The notes: generated from the letters alone by a model not told the origin. A stretch of 64,000 nucleotides of DNA from Frateuria sp. Soil773 (GCF_001428405.1 NZ_LMSL01000041.1:372210-436209), one strand, 5' to 3'. Counted from the first letter of the stretch, positions 52,544-60,932 are shown. Made by a program: numbers and translations.

Positions 52544-53509
52544 GGCGAGCGCCTGCTCGATCCGCTGCCGCACCGACGCATCGATGCGCGGCAGGCATTC
52601 CAGGGCATCCAGGTTCTGTTCGAGCTGCTCGCGCCGGCTGGCGCCGAGCATCACGGTCGAGACGTGCGGGTTGAGCAGGCACCAGGCGATCGCCAATTGC
52701 GCCATCGATGCGCCCAGTTCCTCGGCGATGGGCTGCAGCCGGGCGACCCGGGCGAGGCGGTCGTCGCCCTGCCCCAGCACGTGCTCGCGCAGCCATTCGT
52801 AGCCCGGCTGGGCCAGCCGCGCATCCGCCGGAACGCCGTCCCGGTACTTGCCGCTGAGCAGGCCCGAGGCCAGCGGCGACCAGATCGTGGTGCCCATGCC
52901 GTAGGCCTCGTACAGCGGCGCGTACTCCACTTCCACCCGCGCGCGGTGCAGCAGGTTGTACTGCGGCTGCTCCATCGCGGGCGCGTACATGCGGTTCTCG
53001 CGGGCGATCCGGTGCGCTTCGTGGATGGCCTCGGCCGGCCATTCGCTGGTGCCCCAGTACAGCACCTTGCCCTGGCGCACCAGCGTGTCCATCGCCGCCA
53101 CGGTCTCTGCGACCGGCGTGTCCGGGTCCGGGCGATGGCAGAAGTAGAGGTCGAGGTACTCCACCCGCAGCCGCCGCAGCGCCTGGTGGCAGGCTTCGAT
53201 CACGTGCTTGCGCGACAGCCCGCGCTGGGTCGGCAGCGGATGCTCGACCGCGCCGAAGAACACCTTGCTCGACACGCAATAGCTGTCTCGCGGGAAGCGC
53301 AGGTCGGCCAGCACGTCGCCCATCAGTTGTTCGGCCACGCCGTCGTTGTAGGTCTCGGCGTTGTCGAAGAAGTTCACCCCGCGGTCGTGCGCCAGCGCGA
53401 GCAGGTCGCGCGCCAGCGAGCGCCCCACCTGCTTGCCGAAGGTGACCCATGCGCCGAACGACAGCGCGGACAACTGCAGGCCGGAGGTGCCGAGGCGACG
53501 GTATTGCAT
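52541..53509 (-). CDS. Aldo/keto reductase (Kv-beta/YghZ-like)
   Basis: 322-residue TIM-barrel oxidoreductase using NADPH. The catalytic set is visible: D and Y in FFDNAETYNDG, K in VSSKVFFG and H in LYFCHRPDPD. The C-terminal cofactor region is VSTVMLGASRREQLEQN. The chain resembles the potassium-channel beta/YghZ subgroup more than the xylose-reductase subgroup. ATG 53509 has GGAG upstream. Its stop codon lies in the end of a MITE-like repeat. The physiological substrate is unknown. Confidence 0.92.
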   Translation of the reverse strand: MQYRRLGTSGLQLSALSFGAWVTFGKQVGRSLARDLLALAHDRGVNFFDNAETYNDGVAEQLMGDVLADLRFPRDSYCVSSKVFFGAVEHPLPTQRGLSRKHVIEACHQALRRLRVEYLDLYFCHRPDPDTPVAETVAAMDTLVRQGKVLYWGTSEWPAEAIHEAHRIARENRMYAPAMEQPQYNLLHRARVEVEYAPLYEAYGMGTTIWSPLASGLLSGKYRDGVPADARLAQPGYEWLREHVLGQGDDRLARVARLQPIAEELGASMAQLAIAWCLLNPHVSTVMLGASRREQLEQNLDALECLPRIDASVRQRIEQALA

Positions 53510-53668
53510 GGGGGGCTCCAGGTGGCGGGAACGACTCCGAAGCATGCCAACAGCACGGCCGGCGGTCCATCGGCGGCGAATGAAAACGCGCGCCATCGCA
53601 CCGATGCGCGTCCCTGCCTCTATCGCAAAGCCATCGCCTACAGCCGAAGCGCGGAAACCGAGCCGCGT

Positions 53669-54169
53669 TCAGCGCAGCAGGTGCAGCCCCAGCGCCAGCA
53701 GCGCGGCGGCGAACGCGCCGGCCACCGCATCGTCCGCCATCACGCCCAGCCCGCCCTTGAGGTGCCGGTCCAGCCAGCGGATCGGCCACGGCTTCCACAC
53801 GTCGAACAGGCGGAACAGCGCGAAGCCGGCGGCGACCGTCCACCACGGCGCCAGCAGCGCCGGCAGCAGGGCGATCCACTGGCCGACGAACTCGTCCCAC
53901 ACCAGGCTGCGGTGGTCGTCCACGCCCAGCGCGCGGCCGGCCCTGTCGCAGGCCCATACGCCCACCGCGAAACCCGCCGCGATCGCCAGCAGGTACAGCG
54001 GCAGCGGCAGTTGCCGCAGCAGCAGCCACGGCAGCAGCGCGGCCAGCGAACCGAAGGTGCCCTGCGCCACCGGCGCGAGGCCGGAGCCCAGGCCGCAGGC
54101 GAGCCAGCCGGCCAGGGAAGACGTCAGCACGCGCCGCTGCGCGCCGGTGAGGGTTTTCTTGTCGCTCAT
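53669..54169 (-). CDS. pgpA: Phosphatidylglycerophosphatase A
   Basis: Membrane enzyme removing phosphate from phosphatidylglycerophosphate to give phosphatidylglycerol. 166 residues; the motifs APVAQGTFGSLAALLPW, VDDHRSLVWDEFVGQW and FDVWKPWPIRWLD are those of PgpA. ATG 54169 overlaps the thiL stop by 4 nt (ATGA), the common thiL-pgpA arrangement. Confidence 0.94.
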   Translation of the reverse strand: MSDKKTLTGAQRRVLTSSLAGWLACGLGSGLAPVAQGTFGSLAALLPWLLLRQLPLPLYLLAIAAGFAVGVWACDRAGRALGVDDHRSLVWDEFVGQWIALLPALLAPWWTVAAGFALFRLFDVWKPWPIRWLDRHLKGGLGVMADDAVAGAFAAALLALGLHLLR

Positions 54170-55149
54170 GCGGCGAAATGATCCCAGCCTTGCCGCGCCG
54201 GTTCCAGCCATGCGCCGTCCGCGCCGCGCACGCGCACGCCGCTGCCGTCGACGATCCGGCCGATCCGCGTGGCGCCGCAGCCGAGGCGCGCCAGGTCGGC
54301 CTGCACCTCGGCCACGCGCGCGGCGGGCACGGTGAAGCACAGTTCGTAGTCGTCGCCGCCGCTCAGCGCGAAATCGCGCGCGCCGTCGTCGTCGAACAGG
54401 CCGAGCAAGGCCGGCGAACGCGGCAGCAGTGCGCTGTCGATCTCGGCGCCCACGCCGCTCTCCGCGCAGAGGTGGCCCAGGTCGGCGAGCAGGCCGTCGG
54501 AGACGTCCAGGCAGGCGCTGGCGCGCTCCCGCAAGGCCATGCCGGCGGCGAGCCGTGGCTCCGGGCGGTTCAGGCGCTCGACCAGGTAATCGCGGCGCGG
54601 ATCGCCCGCCGGGATGCCTGCGCCGGATTGCAGCAGACGCAGGCCGGCGGCGGCGTCGCCCAGCGTGCCGGTCACCAGCACCGCGTCACCGGCCTTCGCC
54701 CCGGCGCGGCGCAGTGCCTTGCCGGGCGGCACGAAGCCGTGCACGGCCACGCTGACGGCGAGCGGCCCGCGCGTGGTGTCGCCGCCCACCAGCGCCAGCC
54801 GGTGCGGCTGCGCCAGGCGCTCGAAGCCCTCGGCGAAGCCGTCGACGAAGGCCTGCGCCGCCTCGGCCGACGCGGGCCGCGGCAGGGTCAGCGCCAGCAG
54901 CGCCCAGGCCGGGCTCGCGCCCATCGCGGCCAGGTCGGACAGGTTCACCGCCAGCGCCTTCCAGCCGATGTCGGCCGGGGATGTGTCGCGCGGGAAGTGC
55001 ACACCCTCGACCAGGGTGTCGATCGCCACCGCCAGTTCCTGCCCCTCGGGCACGGCGAGCAGCGCCGCATCGTCGCCGATGCCCAGGCGTACGTCGTCGC
55101 GGCCCTGGGCGGTGCGTTCGCGGATGCGGTCGATCAGTCGGAATTCCAT
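54166..55149 (-). CDS. thiL: Thiamine-monophosphate kinase
   Basis: Makes thiamine diphosphate from thiamine phosphate and ATP. The 327-residue chain carries the family motifs IGDDAALL, AIDTLVEGVHFPRDTSP, VNLSDLAAMGASP, LVGGDTTRGP and LDVSDGLLADL. ATG 55149 is the natural start; the frame is open far upstream only antisense to other genes. It often follows nusB in proteobacteria, but here an NTF2-like gene, a terminator and an acetyltransferase gene lie between. Confidence 0.95.
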   Translation of the reverse strand: MEFRLIDRIRERTAQGRDDVRLGIGDDAALLAVPEGQELAVAIDTLVEGVHFPRDTSPADIGWKALAVNLSDLAAMGASPAWALLALTLPRPASAEAAQAFVDGFAEGFERLAQPHRLALVGGDTTRGPLAVSVAVHGFVPPGKALRRAGAKAGDAVLVTGTLGDAAAGLRLLQSGAGIPAGDPRRDYLVERLNRPEPRLAAGMALRERASACLDVSDGLLADLGHLCAESGVGAEIDSALLPRSPALLGLFDDDGARDFALSGGDDYELCFTVPAARVAEVQADLARLGCGATRIGRIVDGSGVRVRGADGAWLEPARQGWDHFAA

Positions 55150-55315
55150 GACGGCCCGATGGGAAAAACTGCGCGAAGCAGACCATCCGGCGCCCGCGCG
55201 CGCAAGCGCCAGGCTGAACGGTGGCCGCCGCGCACCCGGGCCATCAGTCATGGCTGCGGGCCTCTCCGGTGCCTGCCTAGAATCGACTACCCTGGGCCTT
55301 CCACCGGAGCACGCC

Positions 55316-55783
55316 ATGCACGCACGCCCCCGACTGCCGTCGCGGTTCGCCTTCGCCGCCGCCATCGCCCTGTTCGGCGCCGGTGCAAGCCACGCCGCCA
55401 CCCCGGAAGAGAAGGCCGTGCTGGCGCCGTTCCAGCAGCTGCTGGACGGGCTCGGCAAGCGCGACCACGACATGATGCGCGCGGCCCTGCTGCCCGGCGG
55501 GATGGTCACGCTCAAGCGCGGCGAAAAGATCGCCCAGTTGCACTTCGACGCCTTCATCGCCCACATTCCCACCACCGGCAGCGAACGACTGGCCGAACGC
55601 ATCCACGATCCGCTGGTGCGCATCGACGACGACATCGCCATCATCTGGACGCCGTACGAGTTCCTCATCGACGGCAAGGTCGACCACTGCGGCACGGACA
55701 TCGCGCACCTGGTCAAGCGCGACGGCAAGTGGCTGGTGGCGGGGATCGCGGACAACCAGCACGCGAGCTGCCCCGGGAAGTGA
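55316..55783 (+). CDS. Secreted NTF2-like (SnoaL/DUF4440-type) protein
   Basis: 155 residues. A signal peptide ends ASHAA near residue 28. The rest is a cone-shaped NTF2-like fold: an opening helix VLAPFQQLLDGLGKRDHDMM, central strands around MVTLKRGEK, and a closing GTDIAHLVKRDGKWLVAGIADNQ. Family members bind small hydrophobic ligands; no catalytic residue can be assigned. It is the only plus-strand gene among minus-strand neighbours. Confidence 0.8.
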   Translation: MHARPRLPSRFAFAAAIALFGAGASHAATPEEKAVLAPFQQLLDGLGKRDHDMMRAALLPGGMVTLKRGEKIAQLHFDAFIAHIPTTGSERLAERIHDPLVRIDDDIAIIWTPYEFLIDGKVDHCGTDIAHLVKRDGKWLVAGIADNQHASCPGK

Positions 55784-55854
55784 GCGGACCGGAGTGAGCG
55801 GGACCGAAGCGATCGGCCGCGGCGCGGGGCGAACGACCATCCGCCCAGGCAACA

Positions 55855-55882
55855 AAAAAGCCTTGCTCGCGCAAGGCTTTTT
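55855..55882. terminator. Bidirectional terminator between NTF2-like and acetyltransferase genes
   Basis: A perfect 12-bp stem AAAAAGCCTTGC / GCAAGGCTTTTT with a 4-nt loop; A- and T-runs on both sides suit both directions. Confidence 0.9.
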
Positions 55883-55925
55883 CGATCCGGCCCCCTCCGC
55901 TCGAGCCGGCCAAGCCGGGCTCCGC

Positions 55926-56471
55926 TCAGCGCCGGTAAACCCCGATCGGCGCGTCGTGATACACGGTGTCGGCCCACTTGCTGAATCCGGCCTTCTCCGC
56001 CACGCGTATCGACGGTGCGTTCTCCGGCGCGATAATGCACACGGCCCGCAGTTGCGGGATGTGCTCCCGCGCCCACGCAGTGGCCGCGGCCACCGCCTCG
56101 GTCGCGTAGCCCTTGCCGTGCGCCCACGGCGAGAGCACCCAGCCGAATTCCGCCATGCCGCGCAGCGAGGGATCGATGTCGCGGCGAAGATCGGCATGGC
56201 CCACGTCGCCGACGTAGCGGCCGCCGGACTTTTCCTCCACGGCCCAGTAGCCGTAGCCGAGCATCGCCCACAACCCGAGGGAGCGCAGCATGCGATCCCA
56301 CGCCTGCTCGGCGGTCTGCGGCTTGCCGCCGATGAAACGGGTGACGTCAGGGTGCGACCAGGTGGCGTAGCAATCGCCATGGTCGGCCTCGCGGTGCGCG
56401 CGCAGGCGCAGGCGATCGGTCTCGAGCACCGGCACCAGCGCAGCGAAACGCCCCGCCAGCGCGGGGTTCAC
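55926..56471 (-). CDS. GNAT acetyltransferase, RimJ/RimL type
   Basis: 181 residues. It starts with the RimJ-like VLETDRLRLRAHREADHGD; the acetyl-CoA loop is in WAHGKGYATEAVAAA and the closing IIAPENAPSIRVAEKAGFSKW is typical. GTG 56471 overlaps the nusB TGA, so translation is coupled. The acceptor is unknown; proteins of this group acetylate ribosomal N-termini or small amines. Confidence 0.87.
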   Translation of the reverse strand: MNPALAGRFAALVPVLETDRLRLRAHREADHGDCYATWSHPDVTRFIGGKPQTAEQAWDRMLRSLGLWAMLGYGYWAVEEKSGGRYVGDVGHADLRRDIDPSLRGMAEFGWVLSPWAHGKGYATEAVAAATAWAREHIPQLRAVCIIAPENAPSIRVAEKAGFSKWADTVYHDAPIGVYRR

Positions 56472-56905
56472 CCCTTCTTCTCCGGCGCACGCAACTGCGC
56501 GGCGAGCTTGTCGAGCACGCCGTTGACGTAGCTGTGGCCGTGGTCGGCGCCGAAGCGCTTGGTGACCTCGATCGCCTCGTTGATGATCACGCGGTACGGC
56601 ACGTCGGGGCGGAATTTCAGCTCGTAGGCCGCTAGGCGCAGCGCGGCGCGCTCGATCGGGTCGATCTGCCCCACCTCGCGGTCCACGTAGGGCTTGAGCG
56701 CCGCGTCGAGTTCCTCGACGTGGCGCGCCACGCCGTGCAGCAGGTCCTCGAAGTACTCCAGGTCGGCCACTTCCATGTCCTGCTCGTGGCGGAACTGGTC
56801 GATCACCGCGTTCATGTGGCTGCCGCTCATCTGCCACGCATACAGCGCCTGCAGGGCGCGGCGGCGGGCGCGCGAGCGCGCGGCCAGGTCGATGCCCTGC
56901 GTCAT
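56468..56905 (-). CDS. nusB: Transcription antitermination factor NusB
   Basis: 145-residue all-helical protein that with NusE (S10) binds boxA RNA during rRNA antitermination. Recognised by RSRARRRALQALYAWQMSG at the start, IDPIERAALRLAAYEL and YRVIINEAIEVTKRFGADHGHSYVNGVLDKL split over the last helices. Its ATG shares one base with the ribH stop (TGATG). The ribH-nusB order is conserved. Confidence 0.96.
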   Translation of the reverse strand: MTQGIDLAARSRARRRALQALYAWQMSGSHMNAVIDQFRHEQDMEVADLEYFEDLLHGVARHVEELDAALKPYVDREVGQIDPIERAALRLAAYELKFRPDVPYRVIINEAIEVTKRFGADHGHSYVNGVLDKLAAQLRAPEKKG

Positions 56906-57366
56906 CACAGCTTCCCGTACAGGTTGACCATCTCCAGCGCGGCCATCGCCGCGTCGGCGCCCTTGTTGCCCGCCTTGGTGCCCGAGCGCTCGATCGCCTG
57001 CTCGATGCTGTCGGTGGTCAGCACGCCGAACGCCACCGGCACGCCGGAGGCATAGGCGGCCTGGGCCAGGCCCTTGGCGCATTCGCCGGCCACGTAGTCG
57101 AAGTGCGGAGTGGAACCGCGGATCACCGCGCCCAGCGCGATCACCGCCGCGTACTTGCCGGAATCGGCCAGCTTGCGCGCGGCCAGCGCGATCTCCCACG
57201 CGCCCGGAACGCGGACCAGCTCGATCGCCTCGTCCTTCACGCCATGGCGCACCAGCGCGTCGCGCGCGCCGGCCACCAGCGGCTCGACGACGAAGCCGTT
57301 GAAACGGCCGGCGACGATGGCAAAACGCCCCTTGGGCGTGGCGAAATCGCCTTCGATGATCTTCAT
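56905..57366 (-). CDS. ribH: 6,7-dimethyl-8-ribityllumazine synthase
   Basis: Joins 5-amino-6-ribitylaminouracil with dihydroxybutanone phosphate, the step before riboflavin synthase. 153 residues. Motifs: [48 protein letters not shown] with the catalytic histidine, and [22 protein letters not shown] 57366 has AGGAAG upstream; the in-frame ATG at 57399 adds unrelated residues. It is separated from ribBA by an LD-carboxypeptidase gene. Confidence 0.96.
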   Translation of the reverse strand: MKIIEGDFATPKGRFAIVAGRFNGFVVEPLVAGARDALVRHGVKDEAIELVRVPGAWEIALAARKLADSGKYAAVIALGAVIRGSTPHFDYVAGECAKGLAQAAYASGVPVAFGVLTTDSIEQAIERSGTKAGNKGADAAMAALEMVNLYGKL

Positions 57367-57477
57367 GGCAGTGCTTCCTTTGATGGACCGCCGGCCCATG
57401 CGAGCCTGCTATTTTACGGGTTTGCGCCACGCCCTGCTCGGGCCTGCCCGCCAGGACGGAAGGGCGGCGGGAGCCGG

Positions 57478-58452
57478 CTATCCCGCCCCTGCCGCTCCCG
57501 GCGCGCGATGGGGGACGGGGAACGGCAGGTGCGGATAGCCGCCGAAATCGAGCCGGGCCTGGCCGTCCGCCGCCCGCAGCCGCGCCGGCGCGCCGAACGG
57601 CAGGGTGAACTTGTCCGGCTCGTGGCCGAACGGCAGGCCGCCGACGACCGGGACGCCGGCCACGCGGCGCAGTTGCGCGAAGCCTTCCGCGAGGCCGTAG
57701 CCGTTGTCGTAGGCGCTGGGCCTGCACTGGCTGAAATGCCCCAGCAGCAGCGCGCGCTGGCGCCCGAGCACGCCGGACAGGTGCAACTGGTACAGCAGCC
57801 GCTCGATCCGGAACGGCGGCTCGCCGACGTCCTCGACGAACAGGATGCCGCCGTCGATGCCGGGAAAATACGGCGTGCCGAGCAGGCTGCACAGCACCGC
57901 CAGGTTGCCGCCCCACAGCGGCCCCTCGACGTCGAGCGCGGCGTCCGGCCCGCCGCCGTCGCGGGTGGTCCACGCCGCGCTGGACCGCGCCGCGCCCAGC
58001 GTGTCCCAGAAATGCCGCAGGGTGGCTTCGTCCGGCGTCTGCGCGCCGAAATCCGCCCCCAGCATCGGTCCGCCGAAGGTGACCAGGCCGCTGTGCGCGT
58101 ACAGCGCCATCTGCAGCGCGGTGAAGTCGCTGTGGCCGACCAGGGCGGTCGAGGTGCCGGCCAGCCGTTCGCGCAGTGCACCGTAGTCCAGGTGTTCCAG
58201 CAGGCGCGTGGCGCCGTAGCCGCCGCGCACCGCCAGCGCGATGTCGGGCAGCGTGTCCGCGATGGCGAGCCGGTTGATGTCGCCCGCGCGCTCCGCGTCG
58301 CTGCCGGCGTAGCGCAGCTCGACGCGGTCGAGCACCTCCAACCCTTCCAGCCGGCAGCCGGCCTCGCGCAGCCGCGCCACGCCGCGCGCCATCGCGGCGC
58401 GGTCGTGCGGATAGCCGGAAGGGGCGATCAGGCGGATGCGGATGGACGGCAT
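57478..58452 (-). CDS. LD-carboxypeptidase (S66 peptidase, LdcA/MccF family)
   Basis: 324-residue cytoplasmic serine peptidase. In the family, LdcA trims the terminal D-Ala from murein tetrapeptides during recycling and MccF cleaves microcin C. The nucleophile lies in TALVGHSDFTAL; GGYGATRLLEHLDY precedes it, and the Glu/His part of the triad falls in LFVEDVGEPPFRIERLLYQL and PFGHEPDKFTLPFG. It is embedded in the riboflavin cluster between ribBA and ribH, with a palindromic repeat upstream. LdcA is the more likely identity because no microcin genes are present. Confidence 0.88.
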   Translation of the reverse strand: MPSIRIRLIAPSGYPHDRAAMARGVARLREAGCRLEGLEVLDRVELRYAGSDAERAGDINRLAIADTLPDIALAVRGGYGATRLLEHLDYGALRERLAGTSTALVGHSDFTALQMALYAHSGLVTFGGPMLGADFGAQTPDEATLRHFWDTLGAARSSAAWTTRDGGGPDAALDVEGPLWGGNLAVLCSLLGTPYFPGIDGGILFVEDVGEPPFRIERLLYQLHLSGVLGRQRALLLGHFSQCRPSAYDNGYGLAEGFAQLRRVAGVPVVGGLPFGHEPDKFTLPFGAPARLRAADGQARLDFGGYPHLPFPVPHRAPGAAGAG

Positions 58453-58510
58453 GGCGACGGCATCGGTGCGAATCGAGTGTGCATCGTAGAACAGCTTTAG
58501 GAGGCGGGTG

Positions 58511-58604
58511 CCCTTCGACTCCGGCCCTACGGGCCTACGCTCAGGGCGAACGGTTCTTCCAACGTTCGCCCTGAGCGTAGCCGCGCAGCGGCGAAGTCGG
58601 AGGG
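58511..58604. repeat. Palindromic intergenic repeat between ribBA and LD-carboxypeptidase genes
   Basis: Inner arms form a perfect 18-bp inverted repeat (58535-58552 / 58563-58580, CTACGCTCAGGGCGAACG). Outer blocks read CCCTTCGACT and AGTCGGAGGG. A shortened arm of the same element is embedded in valS at 18330-18353. Confidence 0.85.
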
Positions 58605-58619
58605 CTTTCCAGCCGCCCG

Positions 58620-59711
58620 CTAGACGTATTCGACCACCTCCAGGTCGAAGCCGGCCAGGCCGACCAGCTTGCGCGGCGTGCCCAGCACGCGCAGCCGGCG
58701 CACGTGCAGGTCGGCGAGCATCTGCGCACCGAGGCCGAGCTGGCGCCATTCCTGCTGCTGCGCCTCCTCCGGCGCCTGCTGCACCGGCTGGCGGCCGAGC
58801 CGGCGCAGCAGCGCGTCGGGCGTGTCCTCGCCGGACAGCACCAGCAGCACGCCGCGGCCCTCGTCGGCGATCCGCCGCAGCGCGGCGGTGACGGTGAGGC
58901 CGAGGTCGTCGCGCTTCAGGTGCAGCACGTCGGACAGCGTATTGCGCACGTGCACGCGGGTGAGCACCGGCGCGCCGTCGTCGACGTCGCCGCGCACCAG
59001 CGCATAGTGCAGGCCGTGGCGGATCGCGTCGCGGTAGGCCACCAGCCGGAACGGGCCGAACTCGGTATCGACCTGCTCCTCGTGCACGCGCTGCACGGTC
59101 TTCTCGGTTTCCAGGCGATAGCGGATCAGGTCGGCGATCGTGCCGATCTTCAGGCCGTGCTTGTGCGCGAACGCCTCCAGCTCCGGACGGCGCGCCATCG
59201 AGCCGTCCTCGTGCAGCACCTCGATCAGCACCGCCGCCGGCTCCAGCCCGGCCAGCGCGGCGAGATCGCAGCCGGCCTCGGTATGGCCGGCGCGGGTGAG
59301 CACGCCGCCCGGCTGCGCGGTGAGCGGAAAGATGTGGCCGGGCTGGGAGAGATCCTCCGGCCTGGCGTCGCTCTTCACCGCCACCTGGATGGTGCGCGCG
59401 CGGTCGTGCGCGGAGATGCCGGTGGTGACGCCCTCGGCCGCCTCGATCGAGACGGTGAAGTTGGTGTGGTACGGCGAGGTGTTGTCGCTGACCATGGGCT
59501 TGAGGCCGAGCTGGCGCGTGCGCTGCTCGGTGAGCGTGAGGCACAGCAGGCCGCGCGCCTCGCGCACCATGAAGTTGACGTCTTCCGGCCGCACCATCTG
59601 CGCGGCCATCACGATGTCGCCTTCGTTCTCGCGGTCCTCGTCGTCGAGGATCACCACCATGCGGCCGGCGCGGATGTCTTCGAGGATTTCGGGGATGGAA
59701 TTGAATGCCAT
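58620..59711 (-). CDS. ribBA: 3,4-dihydroxy-2-butanone-4-phosphate synthase with degenerate GTP cyclohydrolase II domain
   Basis: 363 residues. Residues 1-205 are a complete RibB domain making the four-carbon riboflavin precursor from ribulose 5-phosphate (DDEDRENEGDIVMAA metal loop, NFTVSIEAAEGVTTGISAHDRA, GHTEAGCDLAALAG). Residues about 210-363 align with GTP cyclohydrolase II but have lost the zinc cysteines: where RibA has S-E-C-x-T-G-D and R-C-D-C-G, this reads VHVRNTLSDVLHLKRDDLG. The second half is therefore predicted to be catalytically dead, and a separate ribA should exist elsewhere. The gene follows ribE and a double repeat. Confidence 0.93.
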   Translation of the reverse strand: MAFNSIPEILEDIRAGRMVVILDDEDRENEGDIVMAAQMVRPEDVNFMVREARGLLCLTLTEQRTRQLGLKPMVSDNTSPYHTNFTVSIEAAEGVTTGISAHDRARTIQVAVKSDARPEDLSQPGHIFPLTAQPGGVLTRAGHTEAGCDLAALAGLEPAAVLIEVLHEDGSMARRPELEAFAHKHGLKIGTIADLIRYRLETEKTVQRVHEEQVDTEFGPFRLVAYRDAIRHGLHYALVRGDVDDGAPVLTRVHVRNTLSDVLHLKRDDLGLTVTAALRRIADEGRGVLLVLSGEDTPDALLRRLGRQPVQQAPEEAQQQEWRQLGLGAQMLADLHVRRLRVLGTPRKLVGLAGFDLEVVEYV

Positions 59712-59720
59712 TGGAGTTTC

Positions 59721-59760
59721 CGGGATTCGGGATTCGGGATTCGGGATTCGGGATTCGGGA
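59721..59760 (-). repeat. GGGATTC tandem repeat upstream of ribBA
   Basis: About six head-to-tail GGGATTC units read on the plus strand, ending 9 bp from the ribBA start codon. They occupy the usual ribosome-binding region together with GAAACTCC. Confidence 0.9.
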
Positions 59761-59767
59761 AAGGCTC

Positions 59768-59862
59768 GTCATTCCAGCGAAAGCTGGAATCCAGTGCCTC
59801 CGCTCTCGAATCAGGCAACGGAAAGGCGAAAGTCGCTGGATTCCAGCTTTCGCTGGAATGAC
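59768..59862. repeat. 95-bp palindromic element between ribE and ribBA
   Basis: Perfect 27-bp inverted arms (59768-59794 / 59836-59862) beginning GTCATTCCAGCGAAAGCTGG. Each arm also folds on itself (CCAGC-GAAA-GCTGG). A related half-site is at 44640-44668. Confidence 0.92.
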
Positions 59863-59872
59863 GGTGTGTGGG

Positions 59873-60514
59873 TCAGGCAAAGCCGTGCTGCCTCAGGAAC
59901 GCCTCGTCCAGCGCCGGCGCGTCGCCGCTGCCGACCAGCCGTTCCACGTAGCGGGCGATCACGTCCACCTCTATGTTCACCGCGTCGCCGACGCGGCGCG
60001 CATGGAACGCGGTGTGCGCGACCGTGTGCGGGATCAGGTTGACGCCGAAGCGGTGCCCGGCGACTTCGTTGACGGTGAGGCTGGTGCCGTCGATGCAGAC
60101 CGAGCCTTTCGCGGCGATGTAGCGCGAAAGCGCGGCCGGCACATCGAAGGTCCAGCGCTGCGAGCGGCCGTCCGGCACGATCGACGCCACCTTGCCGAGG
60201 CCGTCGACGTGGCCGGACACCAGATGGCCGCCGAGCCGGTCGGCCAGCCGCAGCGCCTTTTCCAGGTTCACCGGGTCGCCCGGCTTGAGCCTGCCCAGCG
60301 TGGTCAGCGACAGCGTCTCGTTGGAGACGTCGGCGCTGAAGCCCTGCGGCTCCAGCGTCACCGCCGTGAGGCACACCCCGGAAACGGCGATCGAGTCGCC
60401 CAGTTGCACGTCGGCAAGGTCGAGGCCGGCCGTATCGACGGCCAGCCGCACGTCGCCGCCGCGCGGTTCGAGCCGCACGACGCGGCCCACGGCCTGGATG
60501 ATCCCGGTGAACAT
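59873..60514 (-). CDS. ribE: Riboflavin synthase, alpha chain
   Basis: Dismutates two lumazines to riboflavin. The 213-residue chain is two lumazine-binding barrels: the first starts MFTGIIQAVGRV with GVCLTAV, the second has GHLVSGHVDG and GTSLTVNEV. ATG 60514 has GGGAGG 7 nt upstream, held in a small hairpin. It is the first gene after the FMN riboswitch; ribD, which often precedes it, is absent from the window. Confidence 0.95.
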   Translation of the reverse strand: MFTGIIQAVGRVVRLEPRGGDVRLAVDTAGLDLADVQLGDSIAVSGVCLTAVTLEPQGFSADVSNETLSLTTLGRLKPGDPVNLEKALRLADRLGGHLVSGHVDGLGKVASIVPDGRSQRWTFDVPAALSRYIAAKGSVCIDGTSLTVNEVAGHRFGVNLIPHTVAHTAFHARRVGDAVNIEVDVIARYVERLVGSGDAPALDEAFLRQHGFA

Positions 60515-60521
60515 CAGCGCA

Positions 60522-60536
60522 CCTCCCGGCGGGAGG
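60522..60536 (-). promoter_or_regulatory. Ribosome-site hairpin of ribE
   Basis: CCTCCC (60522-60527) pairs with GGGAGG (60531-60536) across 3 nt. On the minus strand the first is the ribE ribosome-binding site GGGAGG, so the hairpin can hide it. This suits a riboswitch that acts on translation. Confidence 0.65.
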
Positions 60537-60654
60537 CGGCAGGCGAAACAGAAACGATGGCAGGCATGAAACGTTCTCCGCATCGAAAAGCAAGCGAGAA
60601 CGCCCCAAGGCATGAGGCAGACGCACGGCATCGCTGCCGTCCGCCTAGCCGTCT

Positions 60655-60817
60655 TCTTTCATCCGGACTGTGGGCCGCCCCGGCGAACCGGGACAGCGTG
60701 GACCGTCGGCTCCGGCATCGGACCGGATCTGCTGACCTCCCGATGCTGCCGGGAGCGCTCGCGGGCTCGTTCCGAGGAACCTACCGCCGGTGGGGAATTC
60801 CGCCCCGCCCTGAAGAC
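60655..60817 (-). ncRNA. FMN riboswitch (RFN element)
   Basis: Read on the minus strand it has the conserved blocks in order: TTCAGGGCGGGGCG, AATTCCCCACCGGCGGTA, AGCCCGCGAGCG, GGTCAGCAGATCCGGT, GAGCCGACGGT and AGTCCGGATGAAAGA. It lies about 140 nt upstream of ribE and should reduce riboflavin gene expression when FMN is abundant. The rest of the 60515-60932 gap holds the expression platform and, beyond 60818, the presumed promoter. Confidence 0.95.
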
Positions 60818-60932
60818 GTCGTGGTTGTCTGCCGGTGGAACCGGCCGCGCAAGTCTAGCACTCCATGCTCCAGCACCCCATGCCTGGCACCCCATGCCCC
60901 GGCACCCCGCGTTCCAGCCCCATCGTGCCCGC

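Noticed and set aside
59721..59760. GGGATTC tandem units as a CRISPR-like array
   Set aside because: Units are 7 bp, directly adjacent and without spacers; no cas gene is present.
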